DNA of 64,000 nucleotides from Neoalteromonas arenosi (GCF_030362855.1 NZ_JAUCBP010000001.1:365687-429686); one strand, 5' to 3'; positions 40,324 to 50,471 are shown, counted from the first letter of the stretch. A program made the numbers and translations. Notes: a model not told the origin generated them from the sequence alone.

Positions 40324-42402
40324 TTAATTTTTTACCACCACAAGCTTACTAATGTCAGCAACACTCTCTAGCATCCAACGTAGTTCGTTTAATAAACCCA
40401 GACGATTATTACGAATCGCTTCATCCTCTGCCATTACCATTACATTATCGAAGAACGCATCTACTGGTTCGCGTAAGCTCGCGATAACGGCGAGTAAGTC
40501 GGCGTAAGCGCGTTGTTTATGTAATTCACTAACCTTTGAATCAATGCTTTGCATTGCAGAATGAAGGGATTTTTCCTCCACCTGTGTTAGTAACTCAGTA
40601 TCACAGCATAGTGAAACATCAACTTTGTTCTTGTTGAGTATATTGGCGATTCGCTTGTGCGCTGCTGCTAAAGACTCTGCTGCCGCGTTGCTCTTAAACT
40701 GACTGACTGCTTGAATTCGCGCATCATAATCTGTTGGCTGAGTAGGGCGCTTTGAAGATACTGCTTGGATAACGTCTGGGCTTATACCACGATCTTGATA
40801 CATAGCAGCAAAACGACCCAAGCTAAAGTCGATAACCTGTTCTTGGCATTCAGAGTTGGTAAGCTTATCTGCAAGCTCTGCATAAGCTAGCCCTACCAAT
40901 TCGACAAGATCTAAGCTCAACCCATTATCGATGATTGTGCGCAGCACACCAATAGCAGCGCGGCGCAATGCAAATGGGTCTTTATCCCCTTTTGGCAATT
41001 GACCAATACCGAAAATACCTACGAGGGTGTCTAATTTATCTGCCAATGCGACACTGATACTAATAGGATCAGTTGCGATTTTGTCACCTGCAAAGCGCGG
41101 CAGGTATTGTTCAAACAAGGCGTTGGCAACTGCTGGATTTTCGCCGTCGTGATTAGCGTAATGCATACCCATTACACCTTGCACGTCTGGAAACTCCATA
41201 ACCATATTGGTCATTAAGTCTGTCTTTGACAGTAGGCCAGCACGAGCTGCGTGCGCTGTACTTGCATTCAAAAGCCCAGCAATTTTTTCCGCTACCTTCG
41301 CTATACGTTGCGATTTATCCGCTAATGTCCCCAGTTGCTTTTGAAACACTACTGTTGTCAGTGAATCCAGGCGCGATTCTAACGACGACTTTTTGTCTGT
41401 TTCGAAAAAGAATTGTGCATCAGCTAGGCGTGGCCGAATAACGCGCTCATTGCCTTCAATCACCTGTCTCGGTTCATTACTTTCAATATTGGCAACAAAC
41501 AAGAAGATAGGAGCGAGGGCGCCGTTATCGTCAAGCAACGGAACATACTTCTGATCGTCTTTCATCGTGTAGATCAAAGCTTCTTTGGGTACGGCCAAAA
41601 AACTTTCATCGAACGATGCTTGCATTATCACTGGCCACTCTACCAATGAGGCTATTTCGTCCAATAAGTCGTCGCTATAATCTGCAGATAAACTGAGAGA
41701 GCCAGCGACTCGGTCGAGTTCTTGTTTTATCTTTTCACGGCGTTGAGCAAAGTCTGCCAAGACGTATTCTTTTTCGAGCGCAGCGGCATACTCTTCTGCA
41801 TGGTTGATCTCAACTCTGCCACTACCATGGAATCTGTGGCCTTGCAGGACATTTTTAGATTGCTTATCGAATAATCGAATCACAACGGAGTCACTGCCGT
41901 AGAACGCGCAAAGGGTATGAACTGGACGAATAAACTGGGCATTCGAATCACCCCAACGCATAACTTTTGGAATGGGTAATTTGCTTACTGCTTTCTCGAC
42001 TAGATCTTGCAGCAAGTCGTGAATAGATTGGCCCTTTACCTCTGCCTTGTGTAGTAACCATTCGCCTTTATCAGTCACCAAACGCTCGGCCTGTTCTACA
42101 GTAATCCCGTTTGAACGTGCCCAACCTTCAGCTGCTCGACTCGGGTTACCCTGTTCATCAAATGCTACATTGACAGCTGGGCCACGCTTCTCTATTACTT
42201 TATCTGCTTGTGTTTCTGCCAGCCCTTTTACTTCTACCGCTAAACGACGTGGGGCGGCAAAATAACGCACCGAATCAAAACTGAGCTCAGCAGCTTGTAA
42301 AGCTATCTCGATGCCGCTTGCAAAAGCTTGTGCTAATGATTTGAGCGCTTTGGGTGGTAACTCTTCGGTACCAATCTCTACTAATAATGTTTCCGTACGC
42401 AT
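40324..42402 (-). CDS. glyS: Glycyl-tRNA synthetase beta subunit
   Basis: A 692-residue beta subunit (E. coli 689) of the alpha2beta2 glycyl-tRNA synthetase. The N-terminus TLLVEIGTEELPPKALKSLAQAF is diagnostic, and DPFALRRAAIGVLRTI is in the HD-like region. The C-terminal anticodon-binding domain reads FFDNVMVMAEDEAIRNNRLGLL. It binds tRNA-Gly while the alpha subunit holds the catalytic site. It lies 3 nt after glyQ. Confidence 0.97.
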   Translation of the reverse strand: MRTETLLVEIGTEELPPKALKSLAQAFASGIEIALQAAELSFDSVRYFAAPRRLAVEVKGLAETQADKVIEKRGPAVNVAFDEQGNPSRAAEGWARSNGITVEQAERLVTDKGEWLLHKAEVKGQSIHDLLQDLVEKAVSKLPIPKVMRWGDSNAQFIRPVHTLCAFYGSDSVVIRLFDKQSKNVLQGHRFHGSGRVEINHAEEYAAALEKEYVLADFAQRREKIKQELDRVAGSLSLSADYSDDLLDEIASLVEWPVIMQASFDESFLAVPKEALIYTMKDDQKYVPLLDDNGALAPIFLFVANIESNEPRQVIEGNERVIRPRLADAQFFFETDKKSSLESRLDSLTTVVFQKQLGTLADKSQRIAKVAEKIAGLLNASTAHAARAGLLSKTDLMTNMVMEFPDVQGVMGMHYANHDGENPAVANALFEQYLPRFAGDKIATDPISISVALADKLDTLVGIFGIGQLPKGDKDPFALRRAAIGVLRTIIDNGLSLDLVELVGLAYAELADKLTNSECQEQVIDFSLGRFAAMYQDRGISPDVIQAVSSKRPTQPTDYDARIQAVSQFKSNAAAESLAAAHKRIANILNKNKVDVSLCCDTELLTQVEEKSLHSAMQSIDSKVSELHKQRAYADLLAVIASLREPVDAFFDNVMVMAEDEAIRNNRLGLLNELRWMLESVADISKLVVVKN

Positions 42403-42405
42403 CGA

Positions 42406-43311
42406 TTACTGCTCCTTTTGACACATTGGGAAACCGAGCGCTTCTCGGCTTGCATAATATTGCTCGGCACAGGCTTTTGCTAAAGTGCGAACACGTAAAA
42501 TATAGCGTTGCCTCTCGGTCACTGATATCGCGTGACGCGCATCTAATAAATTAAATGCATGAGATGCTTTCATTACCTGTTCGTAAGCCGGCAGTGCTAA
42601 GCCTTTGTCTATTAACATTTGGCTAGCTGATTCACAGTCGTCAAATTGCTGGAATAACGTCTTAACATCGGCGTACTCAAAGTTATACGTAGATTGTTCA
42701 ACTTCGTTCTGATGGAAAACATCGCCGTAAGTAACTGTGCCCATTGGTCCGTTAGTCCAGACTAAATCATAAATACTATCGACGTCTTGGATGTACATAG
42801 CTAGACGTTCCAAGCCATATGTGATTTCGCCAGTGACGGGTTTGCATTCAAGGCCACCAACTTGCTGGAAGTAGGTGAATTGAGTGACTTCCATGCCATT
42901 AAGCCATACTTCCCAACCTAAACCCCAAGCACCGAGAGTTGGTGATTCCCAATTGTCTTCGACAAAACGGATGTCGTGTACGAGAGGATCAAAGCCAAGC
43001 TCTTTTAAAGAGTCGAGATATAGCTCTTGAATATTCTCCGGTGATGGCTTCAACATTACTTGAAATTGGTAGTAGTGCTGCAGGCGATTTGGATTTTCAC
43101 CGTAGCGACCATCAGTTGGTCGGCGACAGGGTTGCACGTAGGCACTACTAATAGGCTCAGGTCCTAGCGAGCGAAGGAAAGTCATGGGATGAAAAGTACC
43201 CGCGCCAACCTCCATATCCAATGGTTGAATGATTACACAGCCTTGTCTGGCCCAATAGTCTTGCAGAGCTAAAATCAGGCCCTGGAACGTCTTTATGTCG
43301 TATTTTTGCAT
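42406..43311 (-). CDS. glyQ: Glycyl-tRNA synthetase alpha subunit
   Basis: A 301-residue class II catalytic subunit. [35 protein letters not shown] and [24 protein letters not shown] (motif 2) are near-invariant in the family. It forms glycyl-AMP and, with GlyS, charges tRNA-Gly. It is the first gene of glyQ-glyS-lipoprotein. Confidence 0.98.
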   Translation of the reverse strand: MQKYDIKTFQGLILALQDYWARQGCVIIQPLDMEVGAGTFHPMTFLRSLGPEPISSAYVQPCRRPTDGRYGENPNRLQHYYQFQVMLKPSPENIQELYLDSLKELGFDPLVHDIRFVEDNWESPTLGAWGLGWEVWLNGMEVTQFTYFQQVGGLECKPVTGEITYGLERLAMYIQDVDSIYDLVWTNGPMGTVTYGDVFHQNEVEQSTYNFEYADVKTLFQQFDDCESASQMLIDKGLALPAYEQVMKASHAFNLLDARHAISVTERQRYILRVRTLAKACAEQYYASREALGFPMCQKEQ

Positions 43312-43405
43312 GCTACCAATACAGTTCTATAGCGAAAGTCAAATAAAGTGGCATAGTATACATTTTCAGCGGGCTTGAAAGTAGCCCAAATATAAGGAAT
43401 TGAGT

Positions 43406-44008
43406 ATGTCAGAGATTGATTCTGCTGTGCAGGAACCCACGCGCTGCGGATGGGTTTCGTCTCATCCGCTATATCAGCAATATCACGATACCCAATGGGG
43501 ACGTCCGGTGCTGAATGACCAAGAACTATTTGCTAAGTTGTGCTTGGATGGACAACAAGCGGGCTTGAGTTGGTTTACCATTCTTCAAAAGCAAAAAAAC
43601 TATGAAAAAGCCTTCTTTAATTTTGACCCGCACAAAATTATTCGGCTGACTGAAAAAGACGTTGAGGCATTACTGCAAAACCCTGGAATCGTGCGCAACA
43701 GACTTAAAGTAAATTCAATTATTCGCAATGCAAAAGCGTATTTAGCAATCAAAGAAAAGCAAACATTCTGTGACTTTATTTGGCAATTTACCAATCACAA
43801 GAGCATCGTCAATCAATGGCAGCGATTAGATCAGTTACCTGTTACAACGCTCGAATCAGACGCGATGTCAAAAGCGTTAAAAAAGGCAGGCTTTAATTTT
43901 GTTGGTAGCACTATCTGCTACGCATTTATGCAGGCGGTAGGGATGGTTAACGACCACACTGTCGACTGCCACTGTTACGACGAAGTCGTGAAATTAGCTA
44001 GGCGCTAA
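43406..44008 (+). CDS. tag: DNA-3-methyladenine glycosylase I
   Basis: A 200-residue Tag enzyme that removes 3-methyladenine from alkylated DNA. RCGWVSSHPLYQQYHDTQWGRPVLNDQELF is the N-terminal signature with one zinc Cys and His, and DHTVDCHCY holds the other zinc His and Cys. The glycosylase HhH core has the conserved QQAGLSWFTIL. The ATG at 43406 has AAGGA upstream. In many genomes tag lies beside glyQ, as here. Confidence 0.95.
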   Translation: MSEIDSAVQEPTRCGWVSSHPLYQQYHDTQWGRPVLNDQELFAKLCLDGQQAGLSWFTILQKQKNYEKAFFNFDPHKIIRLTEKDVEALLQNPGIVRNRLKVNSIIRNAKAYLAIKEKQTFCDFIWQFTNHKSIVNQWQRLDQLPVTTLESDAMSKALKKAGFNFVGSTICYAFMQAVGMVNDHTVDCHCYDEVVKLARR

Positions 44009-44048
44009 AATAAATCGTCATCGCTATAAACGAGTTCTCCCTAGCTCG

Positions 44049-44492
44049 TTAGTATGGCTCTATCTGACGTAGTTCTTGTAATTCTTTGAGAATAGCCGAT
44101 TCGTGGTTTGCTTCGATTTGTCCTCGCTCCCTGTCTTGTTTTCGCCGCTCCGCTTTACTCAGAGCATTACGCGCATCGTGTGTAGGGAAGTGGCTTATTT
44201 CTTTATAAAGCTGATGAATCCGAGGATACATAGCGGGATAATCGGGTTGCGGAATAACAGGAATCGCGGCTAGCAAGTTACAGATGCGGATTGCCCCTTC
44301 GGAAAAATCACACTGTTGTTGCTCCATTGCCATTGCAATGGTTTGGATGCTTTGCGTTATATTATCAATCCGTGTTTGTCGGGCTTGTTGCTGACGTTCG
44401 TTTTGTTGCTTTAACTGAAACAACAACTTGCCGGCATAGAAGCCTAAACCGGCGATAATGGTTAAGCCAAGAGCAATAAAAAGTATTTGCAT
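44049..44492 (-). CDS. DUF2489 membrane-anchored protein
   Basis: A 147-residue protein with one N-terminal membrane helix (ILFIALGLTIIAGLGFYAGKL), then a Gln- and Arg-rich coiled-coil segment and a charged C-terminus. It matches my recollection of DUF2489 proteins (FSEGAIRICNLL and DARNALSKAERRKQDRER blocks), which commonly follow yihI. Function unknown. It lies 6 nt downstream of yihI. Confidence 0.75.
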   Translation of the reverse strand: MQILFIALGLTIIAGLGFYAGKLLFQLKQQNERQQQARQTRIDNITQSIQTIAMAMEQQQCDFSEGAIRICNLLAAIPVIPQPDYPAMYPRIHQLYKEISHFPTHDARNALSKAERRKQDRERGQIEANHESAILKELQELRQIEPY

Positions 44493-44498
44493 ATCGTA

Positions 44499-45014
44499 TT
44501 AGTCTTTAAAATCGTCAATACGGATAGCGTCTAGCTGCGCAAAAGGATCATTGTCCTGATCTTCATCATCACTTTCCTTGATACCAAGTAAATCACACAG
44601 CACCTGATGTCGCTCTAATTGAGCATCAATCCATTTTCGATCATCATCTTTGAGAATTGCCCCGTCTTCCAATTGGTCAAGCAGGTAATTAAAACGCTCG
44701 TTAGCTTCAAGGGCTGCAAGCTCTTGTGCTGGAGTGGCGTATTTGCGTTTTTCGATTTTTTGAATGGGCTCTGATGTCGCTTTCACCACTAGCGGTACAG
44801 GTTTCTTACTGCCTATACGCTTATCTGTAACTGTTTTTTGGTTACCTGCTGCTTGCGGTTTGGTGTCTACATTGTGACGTGAACCCGGCGCTTTACCCTT
44901 GTGCTTTTTTACGCGCGTGGGTTTGCTCGGGCGCTGTGGTTTACTTTGCCAATCTTTGGGCGCCTTAGCTACGCCGATAGGCCCGCCTTTGCGTGATTTC
45001 TTTGCTCGTGCCAT
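44499..45014 (-). CDS. yihI: YihI, Der GTPase-activating protein
   Basis: A 171-residue YihI. The basic N-terminus ARAKKSRKGGPIGVAK followed by a Lys/Pro/Arg-rich linker, then the helical core FNYLLDQLEDGAILKDDDRKWIDAQLERH, are typical. It stimulates GTP hydrolysis by the ribosome-assembly GTPase Der. The ATG at 45014 gives the canonical N-terminus; a frame open to 45059 adds 15 residues that do not fit. Confidence 0.9.
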   Translation of the reverse strand: MARAKKSRKGGPIGVAKAPKDWQSKPQRPSKPTRVKKHKGKAPGSRHNVDTKPQAAGNQKTVTDKRIGSKKPVPLVVKATSEPIQKIEKRKYATPAQELAALEANERFNYLLDQLEDGAILKDDDRKWIDAQLERHQVLCDLLGIKESDDEDQDNDPFAQLDAIRIDDFKD

Positions 45015-45046
45015 TGAGATTTGTATCTTATCGAATAATGCCGAGA

Positions 45047-45691
45047 TTATACCGCACACAGTCGTCGCATCAAAACAACATCTGCACCTGGAGTTTCTAG
45101 TAAAAAACCATCGCGCTTGGCCAAATATTCAAAGGTCGCTAAATTAAAAAACGATACATGGGTTTGATCATTCTTATAGTGCCAATTGGCAAACTTCTCC
45201 ACTGATAACCACCGTTTAGTCATAATCACTAAAAGACCGTTCGGTGATAGTAAATCGAGCCATTGCTGCCATTCGACATCGGGTTGGTGAAAATGCTCTA
45301 TAGCCTCAGTACTAACGATAAAGTCGAAACCGTTTTTGGGCTTTTGGGGCGGGTTTGGTGCAAAAAGTGGGTCGTAAACCTGCATATCGAAACCGTCTTG
45401 CGCAAGACGACGAGCAAGAACCGGATTCGGGCCAGATCCAAAATCGAGTCCATTGGCTGGCGATTCGATATTATTAAGCAAGGGGAGACGAGCACGATCT
45501 AAAAATTTTAGATAACCCAGGTCATCATCGCTGTTTTGATGCAGTTCATATTCTGCCCGCTCAATGTTAATAGAAGGTAAAAACTCAGAACTCACAAAGA
45601 CTAAATGGCATTCACCGCACCGCAGAAAACGGCGTTTTTTATCGGCATAAAAAAAGTCAGTTTTAAGGGCTGAGCACAGCGGACAGGGCAT
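45047..45691 (-). CDS. Class I SAM methyltransferase with N-terminal zinc ribbon
   Basis: A 214-residue protein. Residues 3-28 have C-x2-C...C-x2-C (Cys3, Cys6, Cys25, Cys28), a zinc ribbon. A Rossmann methyltransferase of the Methyltransf_23 type follows: GLDFGSGPNPVLARRL (SAM loop), FDFIVSTEAIEHFHQP and LSPNGLLVIMTKRW. The target is unknown. A hairpin with a T-run on the same strand lies 21-56 nt before its ATG. Confidence 0.78.
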   Translation of the reverse strand: MPCPLCSALKTDFFYADKKRRFLRCGECHLVFVSSEFLPSINIERAEYELHQNSDDDLGYLKFLDRARLPLLNNIESPANGLDFGSGPNPVLARRLAQDGFDMQVYDPLFAPNPPQKPKNGFDFIVSTEAIEHFHQPDVEWQQWLDLLSPNGLLVIMTKRWLSVEKFANWHYKNDQTHVSFFNLATFEYLAKRDGFLLETPGADVVLMRRLCAV

Positions 45692-46023
45692 GTGAGTTTT
45701 TGAACCACCAGAAAAGAAAAAAGGTGAGGGCAGCTAGCCATCACCTTGTTTATGAGTGCCGTTTGACACTTCTCCCATTGAGCACTTCTGTGTGCTGTAT
45801 CGCCGTCCTAGCCACTCTACTTTTTATTATTATTCACAGAGCGATTATATTGTTTTGGGTCTTCCTGACACTTTATTGACTCTTCCAATCTTGAAGTTTG
45901 TTAAACGGCTCGTGTTGTTTTTGGTCTTGGAGAGCACGTTAAAACTCAATTCGCAATGTAGAATACAGCAAAAAATTTTTATTACAACTTTTTTACAAAA
46001 AAAGATGACAATTTTTTGACGAC
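45692..46023 (-). other. Gene-free strip that may encode a small RNA
   Basis: No convincing CDS is seen. On the minus strand there is a promoter-like pair TTGTAA / TATTCT with a 16-nt spacer at about 45961-45990 and, 220 nt later, an intrinsic terminator at 45712-45747. The interval contains several GGA trinucleotides and short local stems. It could be the 3' end of the cytochrome c4 transcript, a leader of the methyltransferase gene, or a separate RNA. Confidence 0.3.
45712..45747 (-). terminator. Intrinsic terminator just upstream of the methyltransferase gene
   Basis: On the minus strand AAGGTGA pairs with TCACCTT, and GGC with GCC after a 1x1 mismatch, around a 5-nt loop. TTTTCTTTT follows. 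It would stop leftward transcription from the cytochrome c4 side. Confidence 0.7.
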
Positions 46024-46659
46024 TTAATGTAAACCACTCAAATACTGAGAAAGCACTTCAATATCTTCGTCGGTTAAACGCGCCGCAATATCACGCATCA
46101 TGCCATTAAGGTCATTGGCGCGATCGCCAGAACGGAACATTTCCAGCTGTGCTTTTGTGTAAGTCGCATGTTGACCGCTGATATCTGGGAAGTTCGCTAG
46201 GCCCATGCCATTACCGCGCGGACCATGACAGGCGATACACGCTGTAATACCGCGATCGGCATCACCACCGCGATATAGCGCTTCGCCCGGTTCGATCATA
46301 TTCTCTGGCGTTTCGCCTGGCGTCATGTCTTGACTTGAGAAATACGCTGCTAAGTCGCGCATGTCCTGTTCAGAAAGCCCTGCAGCGAACCCATTCATCA
46401 CCGCATTATTACGACCTTCTGCTCCGCCTGTTTGCGATGCTGTCTTAAAATCTTGTAATTGCTTAACTAAGTACGATGCATGTTGACCAGCAATTTTAGG
46501 GTTCATATCAATCATACTGTTACCGTCATTGCCGTGACAGGCTGCACAGGCAGCTGATTTCGCTTTCCCTGCTTCTGGATCTCCAGCCGTTGTTTCTTGA
46601 GCAAACGCAGCGTTAGCAGAAAGGACGGCAAAGCAATATAGCAAACCAAGTTTTTTCAT
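46024..46659 (-). CDS. Diheme cytochrome c4
   Basis: A 211-residue exported protein with signal peptide (SANAAFA). Two heme sites, CAACHGN (near residue 38) and CIACHGP (near residue 142), lie in two homologous halves, each followed by a Met ligand region. Cytochrome c4 carries electrons from the bc1 complex to terminal oxidases in the periplasm. It is divergent from engB, an arrangement common in gammaproteobacteria. Confidence 0.93.
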   Translation of the reverse strand: MKKLGLLYCFAVLSANAAFAQETTAGDPEAGKAKSAACAACHGNDGNSMIDMNPKIAGQHASYLVKQLQDFKTASQTGGAEGRNNAVMNGFAAGLSEQDMRDLAAYFSSQDMTPGETPENMIEPGEALYRGGDADRGITACIACHGPRGNGMGLANFPDISGQHATYTKAQLEMFRSGDRANDLNGMMRDIAARLTDEDIEVLSQYLSGLH

Positions 46660-46831
46660 AAATCATTTCTTCCACTGGTGAATTGTTACCCTAAAAGCGT
46701 GATAACATTCATATTTTACACGTTTCACTGCACAGAAAAACCTTTTCCACGGAAATGTGTAATATTTATTCGTCAATATAGATAAACTATACCTGTCTTT
46801 GATCACTAACGACTTACATTAAGAGCCACAA

Positions 46832-47428
46832 ATGACCTACTTTACTCAAGCTAAATTCGCGTTGAGCGCGCCTGACATTAAACACCTAGGACCAGATACC
46901 GGTGTTGAAGTCGCTTTTGCGGGGCGCTCAAATGCCGGCAAGAGTAGTGCACTTAATACACTGACTCGGCAAAAGAACTTAGCGCGTACCAGTAAAACGC
47001 CAGGTCGTACACAAATGATCAATGTATTTCAGCTTGACCAAGATAGACGCCTAATTGATTTGCCTGGTTATGGTTACGCCAAAGTGCCAATTGCAATGAA
47101 AAAGAAATGGCAACAAGCACTCGCTGAGTATTTGCAGAAACGCGAATCGCTGAAAGGCTTAGTGGTTTTAATGGATATTCGGCATCCGTTTAAAGATCTT
47201 GATCAAGAGCTAATTCATTGGGCTGTAGGCGCGAATATTCCGGTATTAGCGTTATTAACCAAAGCGGATAAGCTAAAAAGCGGCAAGCGCAAAGAGCAGC
47301 TTATGTTTACTCAAGAAGCCGCCTTAGCTTTTTGTGGCGATGTTACGGTGAAAACATTCTCATCTCTGAATCGGTTGGGACTACCTGATTTAGAAAGAAC
47401 GCTTGCATCATGGCTCGGCATCGAATAG
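46832..47428 (+). CDS. engB: Ribosome biogenesis GTPase EngB (YihA/YsxC)
   Basis: A 198-residue GTPase. G1 is [13 protein letters not shown]2 region [13 protein letters not shown]3 DLPGYGYAK and G4 LTKADK. It is needed for 50S subunit assembly. It converges on polA with the spf gene between, the same arrangement as in E. coli. Confidence 0.96.
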   Translation: MTYFTQAKFALSAPDIKHLGPDTGVEVAFAGRSNAGKSSALNTLTRQKNLARTSKTPGRTQMINVFQLDQDRRLIDLPGYGYAKVPIAMKKKWQQALAEYLQKRESLKGLVVLMDIRHPFKDLDQELIHWAVGANIPVLALLTKADKLKSGKRKEQLMFTQEAALAFCGDVTVKTFSSLNRLGLPDLERTLASWLGIE

Positions 47429-47436
47429 TCACGAGC

Positions 47437-47463
47437 AAAAAAAACCCCGCACATAAGGCGGGG
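47437..47463 (-). terminator. Second leftward terminator between spf and engB
   Basis: On the minus strand CCCCGC pairs with GCGGGG (7-nt loop) and is followed by eight T. It points left, the same way as polA and spf. On the plus strand there is no T-run, so it is not a normal engB terminator. Confidence 0.8.
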
Positions 47464-47545
47464 TAATAGGACTTCAGAGAAAACACACAAAAACCGTAGA
47501 TTAAGAGTTGTGGGATTCTGAAAAGTTCAAAGTTTTTTTCGAGCA

Positions 47546-47619
47546 TAAAAAAACCCCAGTCAAATGACTGGGGTTAAAGCAAAGGTTGAAACACAAATTT
47601 GTTAACCTCTGTACCCTAC
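47546..47619 (-). ncRNA. spf: Spot 42 small RNA
   Basis: The minus strand from 47619 begins GTAGGGTACAGAGGT, identical to the 5' end of E. coli Spot 42. It then forms a stem AGAGGTT/AACCTTT and ends in the terminator CCCCAGTCA/TGACTGGGG plus T-run, the same terminator sequence as E. coli. The gene lies between polA and engB, the conserved place. At about 74 nt it is shorter than the 109-nt E. coli RNA; the middle is reduced. Spot 42 acts with Hfq on central-metabolism mRNAs and is repressed by cAMP-CRP in E. coli. Confidence 0.9.
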
Positions 47620-47626
47620 CTGATTA

Positions 47627-47654
47627 AGTTTAAATCAGTTGTGGTAAATTTCAA
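47627..47654 (-). promoter_or_regulatory. spf promoter
   Basis: On the minus strand TTGAAA (47654-47649) and TAAACT (47632-47627) are 16 nt apart, with the RNA starting 8 nt after the -10. A palindrome TGTAATTTAATTACA (47663-47677), centred about 51 nt upstream of the start, is in the place of the E. coli CRP site but has a 5-nt instead of a 6-nt core. Confidence 0.7.
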
Positions 47655-47702
47655 GGTTTTTTTGTAATTAAATTACAGAAATGTATTCAAGTAACGCACC
47701 TG

Positions 47703-50471
47703 TTAATGCGCTTCATCCCAGTTCGATCCCACTCCGGCCTCTACAATTAATGGGACAGAGAGGGAAACCGCCGTTTCCATGATTTTTGTAATTTCCTGTA
47801 CATATTTGTCTACAAATTGTTCTTTAATTTCAAAAACCAATTCATCGTGTACCTGCATGATCATATAAACAGAGTCGTCTGGTTGGGCCGAAACCCATTC
47901 GTCAACCGCAATCATGGCGAGTTTGATTATATCGGCGGCTGTGCCTTGCATTGGCGCATTGATAGCTGCTCGCTCAGCGCCTTTGCGTCGTGCGCCGTTG
48001 CTCGATTTAATATCGGGTAAATACAAGCGTCGGCCGAAAACGGTACTAACGTAACCGCTTTGCTTAGCCGCTTCGCGAGTATCTTCCATATATTGCAGAA
48101 CGCCAGGATACCGTTCAAAGTAAGTATCCATATACTGTTGTGCCTCGTGACGCGGAATATTCAATTGTTTGGCGAGGCCAAATGCCGACATTCCATAAAT
48201 CAAACCGAAGTTGATTGCCTTAGCACTGCGACGCTGATCGGTTGTCACCTCATCTAATGACACACCAAAAACTTCCGCGGCGGTAGCGGCATGCACATCA
48301 CGTCCACTCGCAAAGGCGGTTTGTAAGCCTTTATCCTCGGAAAGATGAGCCATAATTCGCAATTCAATTTGACTGTAATCGGCAGCAACAATCACAAAGC
48401 CCTCTCGGGGTACAAAGGCTTGGCGCACTCGTCTACCCTCAGGAGTCCTTATCGGGATGTTTTGTAAATTAGGGTCAGTTGATGACAAGCGACCCGTGGC
48501 GGTAATTGCCTGATGATACGAGGTATGAACGCGGCCAGTACGATGGTCAATCATCTTGGGTAACTTGTCGGTGTAGGTGTTTTTCAGCTTACTCAAACCG
48601 CGGTACTCCATAATCATTTTAGGTAATGGATATTGTGCGGCGAGTTCTTGTAAAACTTCTTCTGAGGTTGATGGGGCACCTTTAGGCGTCTTTTTAACAA
48701 CCGGTAAGTCCATTTTCTCAAACAAGATATGTTGCAGCTGCTTTGGTGAACCCAAGTTAAATGCTTCACCCGCTTCTTCGTGTACGCTTTGTTCGAGCTC
48801 TACAATTCGAGCCGCTAGCGTCTGGGACTGTTGGCTTAATTGCTGGCTGTCAATCAGGACGCCTGTTTGTTCCATTTTTGCAAGTACTTGAATCAGCGGT
48901 TGTTCGATTGTTTGATAAACTTTTTTAAGTTCATCTGTGGCTTGTAACTTGGGCCATAAACATTGATGCAATGCAAGGGTTACTTCCGCGTCTTCAGCGG
49001 CGTAGGGTGAAGCTTCTGCTAGCGCAATTTGATTAAACGTTAGTTGTTTTGCGCCTTTACCAGCGATACTTTCAAATGAAATAGTCGCGTGACCTAAATG
49101 CGCAAGAGCGAGAGAATCCATATCGTGGCGGGTGGCCACACTGTTGAGTACGTATGACTCAAGCATGGTATCGAACATTACGCCATTGAGCTTAATGTCA
49201 TAATTTGCCAACACGTTCATATCGTATTTGATGTGTTGACCAATTTTACGTGGGTGTGGATCCTCCAAGAAAGGCTTTAACTGTGCGAGTACCCAATCGC
49301 GGTCCAGCTGCTCAGGCGCCCCGGGGTAATCGTGGGCAACAGGAATATAAGCTGCTTGACCGCGTTCAGTACATAACGATATTCCGACTAGCTCAGCCTG
49401 CATGTAATCCAAACTAGTGGTTTCTGTATCTACAGCGATAAGTTCAGCATTATTAATTTTATCGAGCCACAGCTTGAATGTTTCCTCATCTAAAATAGTA
49501 ATGTATTCGCCTTTACCAAAAACTGCCTCAACACTTACAGAGTCTTCTGCAGTTTGAACTTGGCTGGCTGAGTCTGAGTTACCATCATTTGTTGCAGCGA
49601 CCTCTTGAGACCAGCGCTTAAATTCATATTCTGCAAACAGCTCTGCTAGCTGTTGGTTGTCAGGGGCTGTGGGTTCCAATGTTTCTGGCGTAAACGCTAA
49701 ATCCAAATCAAGTGCAATAGTTGCTAGGCGATAGGACAGTTTTGCCTGCTCCTCATACTCGGCCATTTTGTTTGCTAGTGTTTTGGCACCACGAAACTCT
49801 AATGACGCAATTTTGTCCAAATTAGCGTAAATCGCGTCTATGCCACCTATACCATTTAACAGCCCTTGCGCGCTTTTATCCCCAATTCCGGGCACACCCG
49901 GAATGTTGTCGACCTTGTCGCCTTTAAGTGCAAGAAAATCAATAATCAGTTCTGGTGGTACACCGAACTTTTGCTGGACACCTGCAACATCCATAATCTG
50001 ATTATTCATGGTATTGATCAGTGTGACGTGTTGATTGACCAATTGAGCCATGTCTTTATCACCAGTGCTTATTAGTGTATCGATCCCTTTTTCTGAGGCT
50101 TGTTGAGCCAGCGTGCCAATCACATCATCAGCTTCCACGTTAGGCTCAACAATTATCGGTAATCCCATGGCTTTAATGATAGCGTGCAGGGGCTCTATTT
50201 GGCTGCGCAATTCATCCGGCATTGGCGGTCGGTTGGCTTTGTATTCAGGGTATATATCGTCTCGGAAAGTTTTGCCTTTCGCATCGAATACTACAGCTAT
50301 GTGAGTTGGGTTATATTCTTTGATTAAACTCTTCAACATATTAATCACGCCATAGATAGCACCTGTATCTTGACCTTTAGAGTTGGTCAGCGGCGGCATT
50401 CCGTGGAAGGCTCGAAATAAATAAGAGGATCCATCGACTAGGATGAAAGGCGGTTTGCTAGCATTTGACAT
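47703..50471 (-). CDS. polA: DNA polymerase I
   Basis: A 922-residue Pol I with all three parts: the 5' nuclease ([16 protein letters not shown] to GDKDMAQLV), the 3'-5' exonuclease with its catalytic [11 protein letters not shown], and the polymerase with [14 protein letters not shown] and [10 protein letters not shown]. The ATG at 50471 gives the canonical N-terminus with GGGA upstream; the frame stays open to 50636 but the extra residues do not fit. It fills gaps and removes RNA primers. DnaA boxes lie upstream. Confidence 0.97.
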   Translation of the reverse strand: MSNASKPPFILVDGSSYLFRAFHGMPPLTNSKGQDTGAIYGVINMLKSLIKEYNPTHIAVVFDAKGKTFRDDIYPEYKANRPPMPDELRSQIEPLHAIIKAMGLPIIVEPNVEADDVIGTLAQQASEKGIDTLISTGDKDMAQLVNQHVTLINTMNNQIMDVAGVQQKFGVPPELIIDFLALKGDKVDNIPGVPGIGDKSAQGLLNGIGGIDAIYANLDKIASLEFRGAKTLANKMAEYEEQAKLSYRLATIALDLDLAFTPETLEPTAPDNQQLAELFAEYEFKRWSQEVAATNDGNSDSASQVQTAEDSVSVEAVFGKGEYITILDEETFKLWLDKINNAELIAVDTETTSLDYMQAELVGISLCTERGQAAYIPVAHDYPGAPEQLDRDWVLAQLKPFLEDPHPRKIGQHIKYDMNVLANYDIKLNGVMFDTMLESYVLNSVATRHDMDSLALAHLGHATISFESIAGKGAKQLTFNQIALAEASPYAAEDAEVTLALHQCLWPKLQATDELKKVYQTIEQPLIQVLAKMEQTGVLIDSQQLSQQSQTLAARIVELEQSVHEEAGEAFNLGSPKQLQHILFEKMDLPVVKKTPKGAPSTSEEVLQELAAQYPLPKMIMEYRGLSKLKNTYTDKLPKMIDHRTGRVHTSYHQAITATGRLSSTDPNLQNIPIRTPEGRRVRQAFVPREGFVIVAADYSQIELRIMAHLSEDKGLQTAFASGRDVHAATAAEVFGVSLDEVTTDQRRSAKAINFGLIYGMSAFGLAKQLNIPRHEAQQYMDTYFERYPGVLQYMEDTREAAKQSGYVSTVFGRRLYLPDIKSSNGARRKGAERAAINAPMQGTAADIIKLAMIAVDEWVSAQPDDSVYMIMQVHDELVFEIKEQFVDKYVQEITKIMETAVSLSVPLIVEAGVGSNWDEAH

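Noticed and set aside
44028..44050. AACGAG/CTCGTT inverted repeat between tag and the DUF2489 gene as a terminator
   Set aside because: Only six base pairs with a 10-nt loop and no T-run.
45756..46019. An 87-codon plus-strand frame in the gene-free strip
   Set aside because: No ribosome site, composition unlike neighbouring proteins, and it lies across a leftward promoter/terminator pair.
47663..47677. TGTAATTTAATTACA as a genuine CRP site for spf
   Set aside because: Core spacing is 5 instead of 6 and TGTAA replaces TGTGA; it may bind something, but I do not call it CRP.
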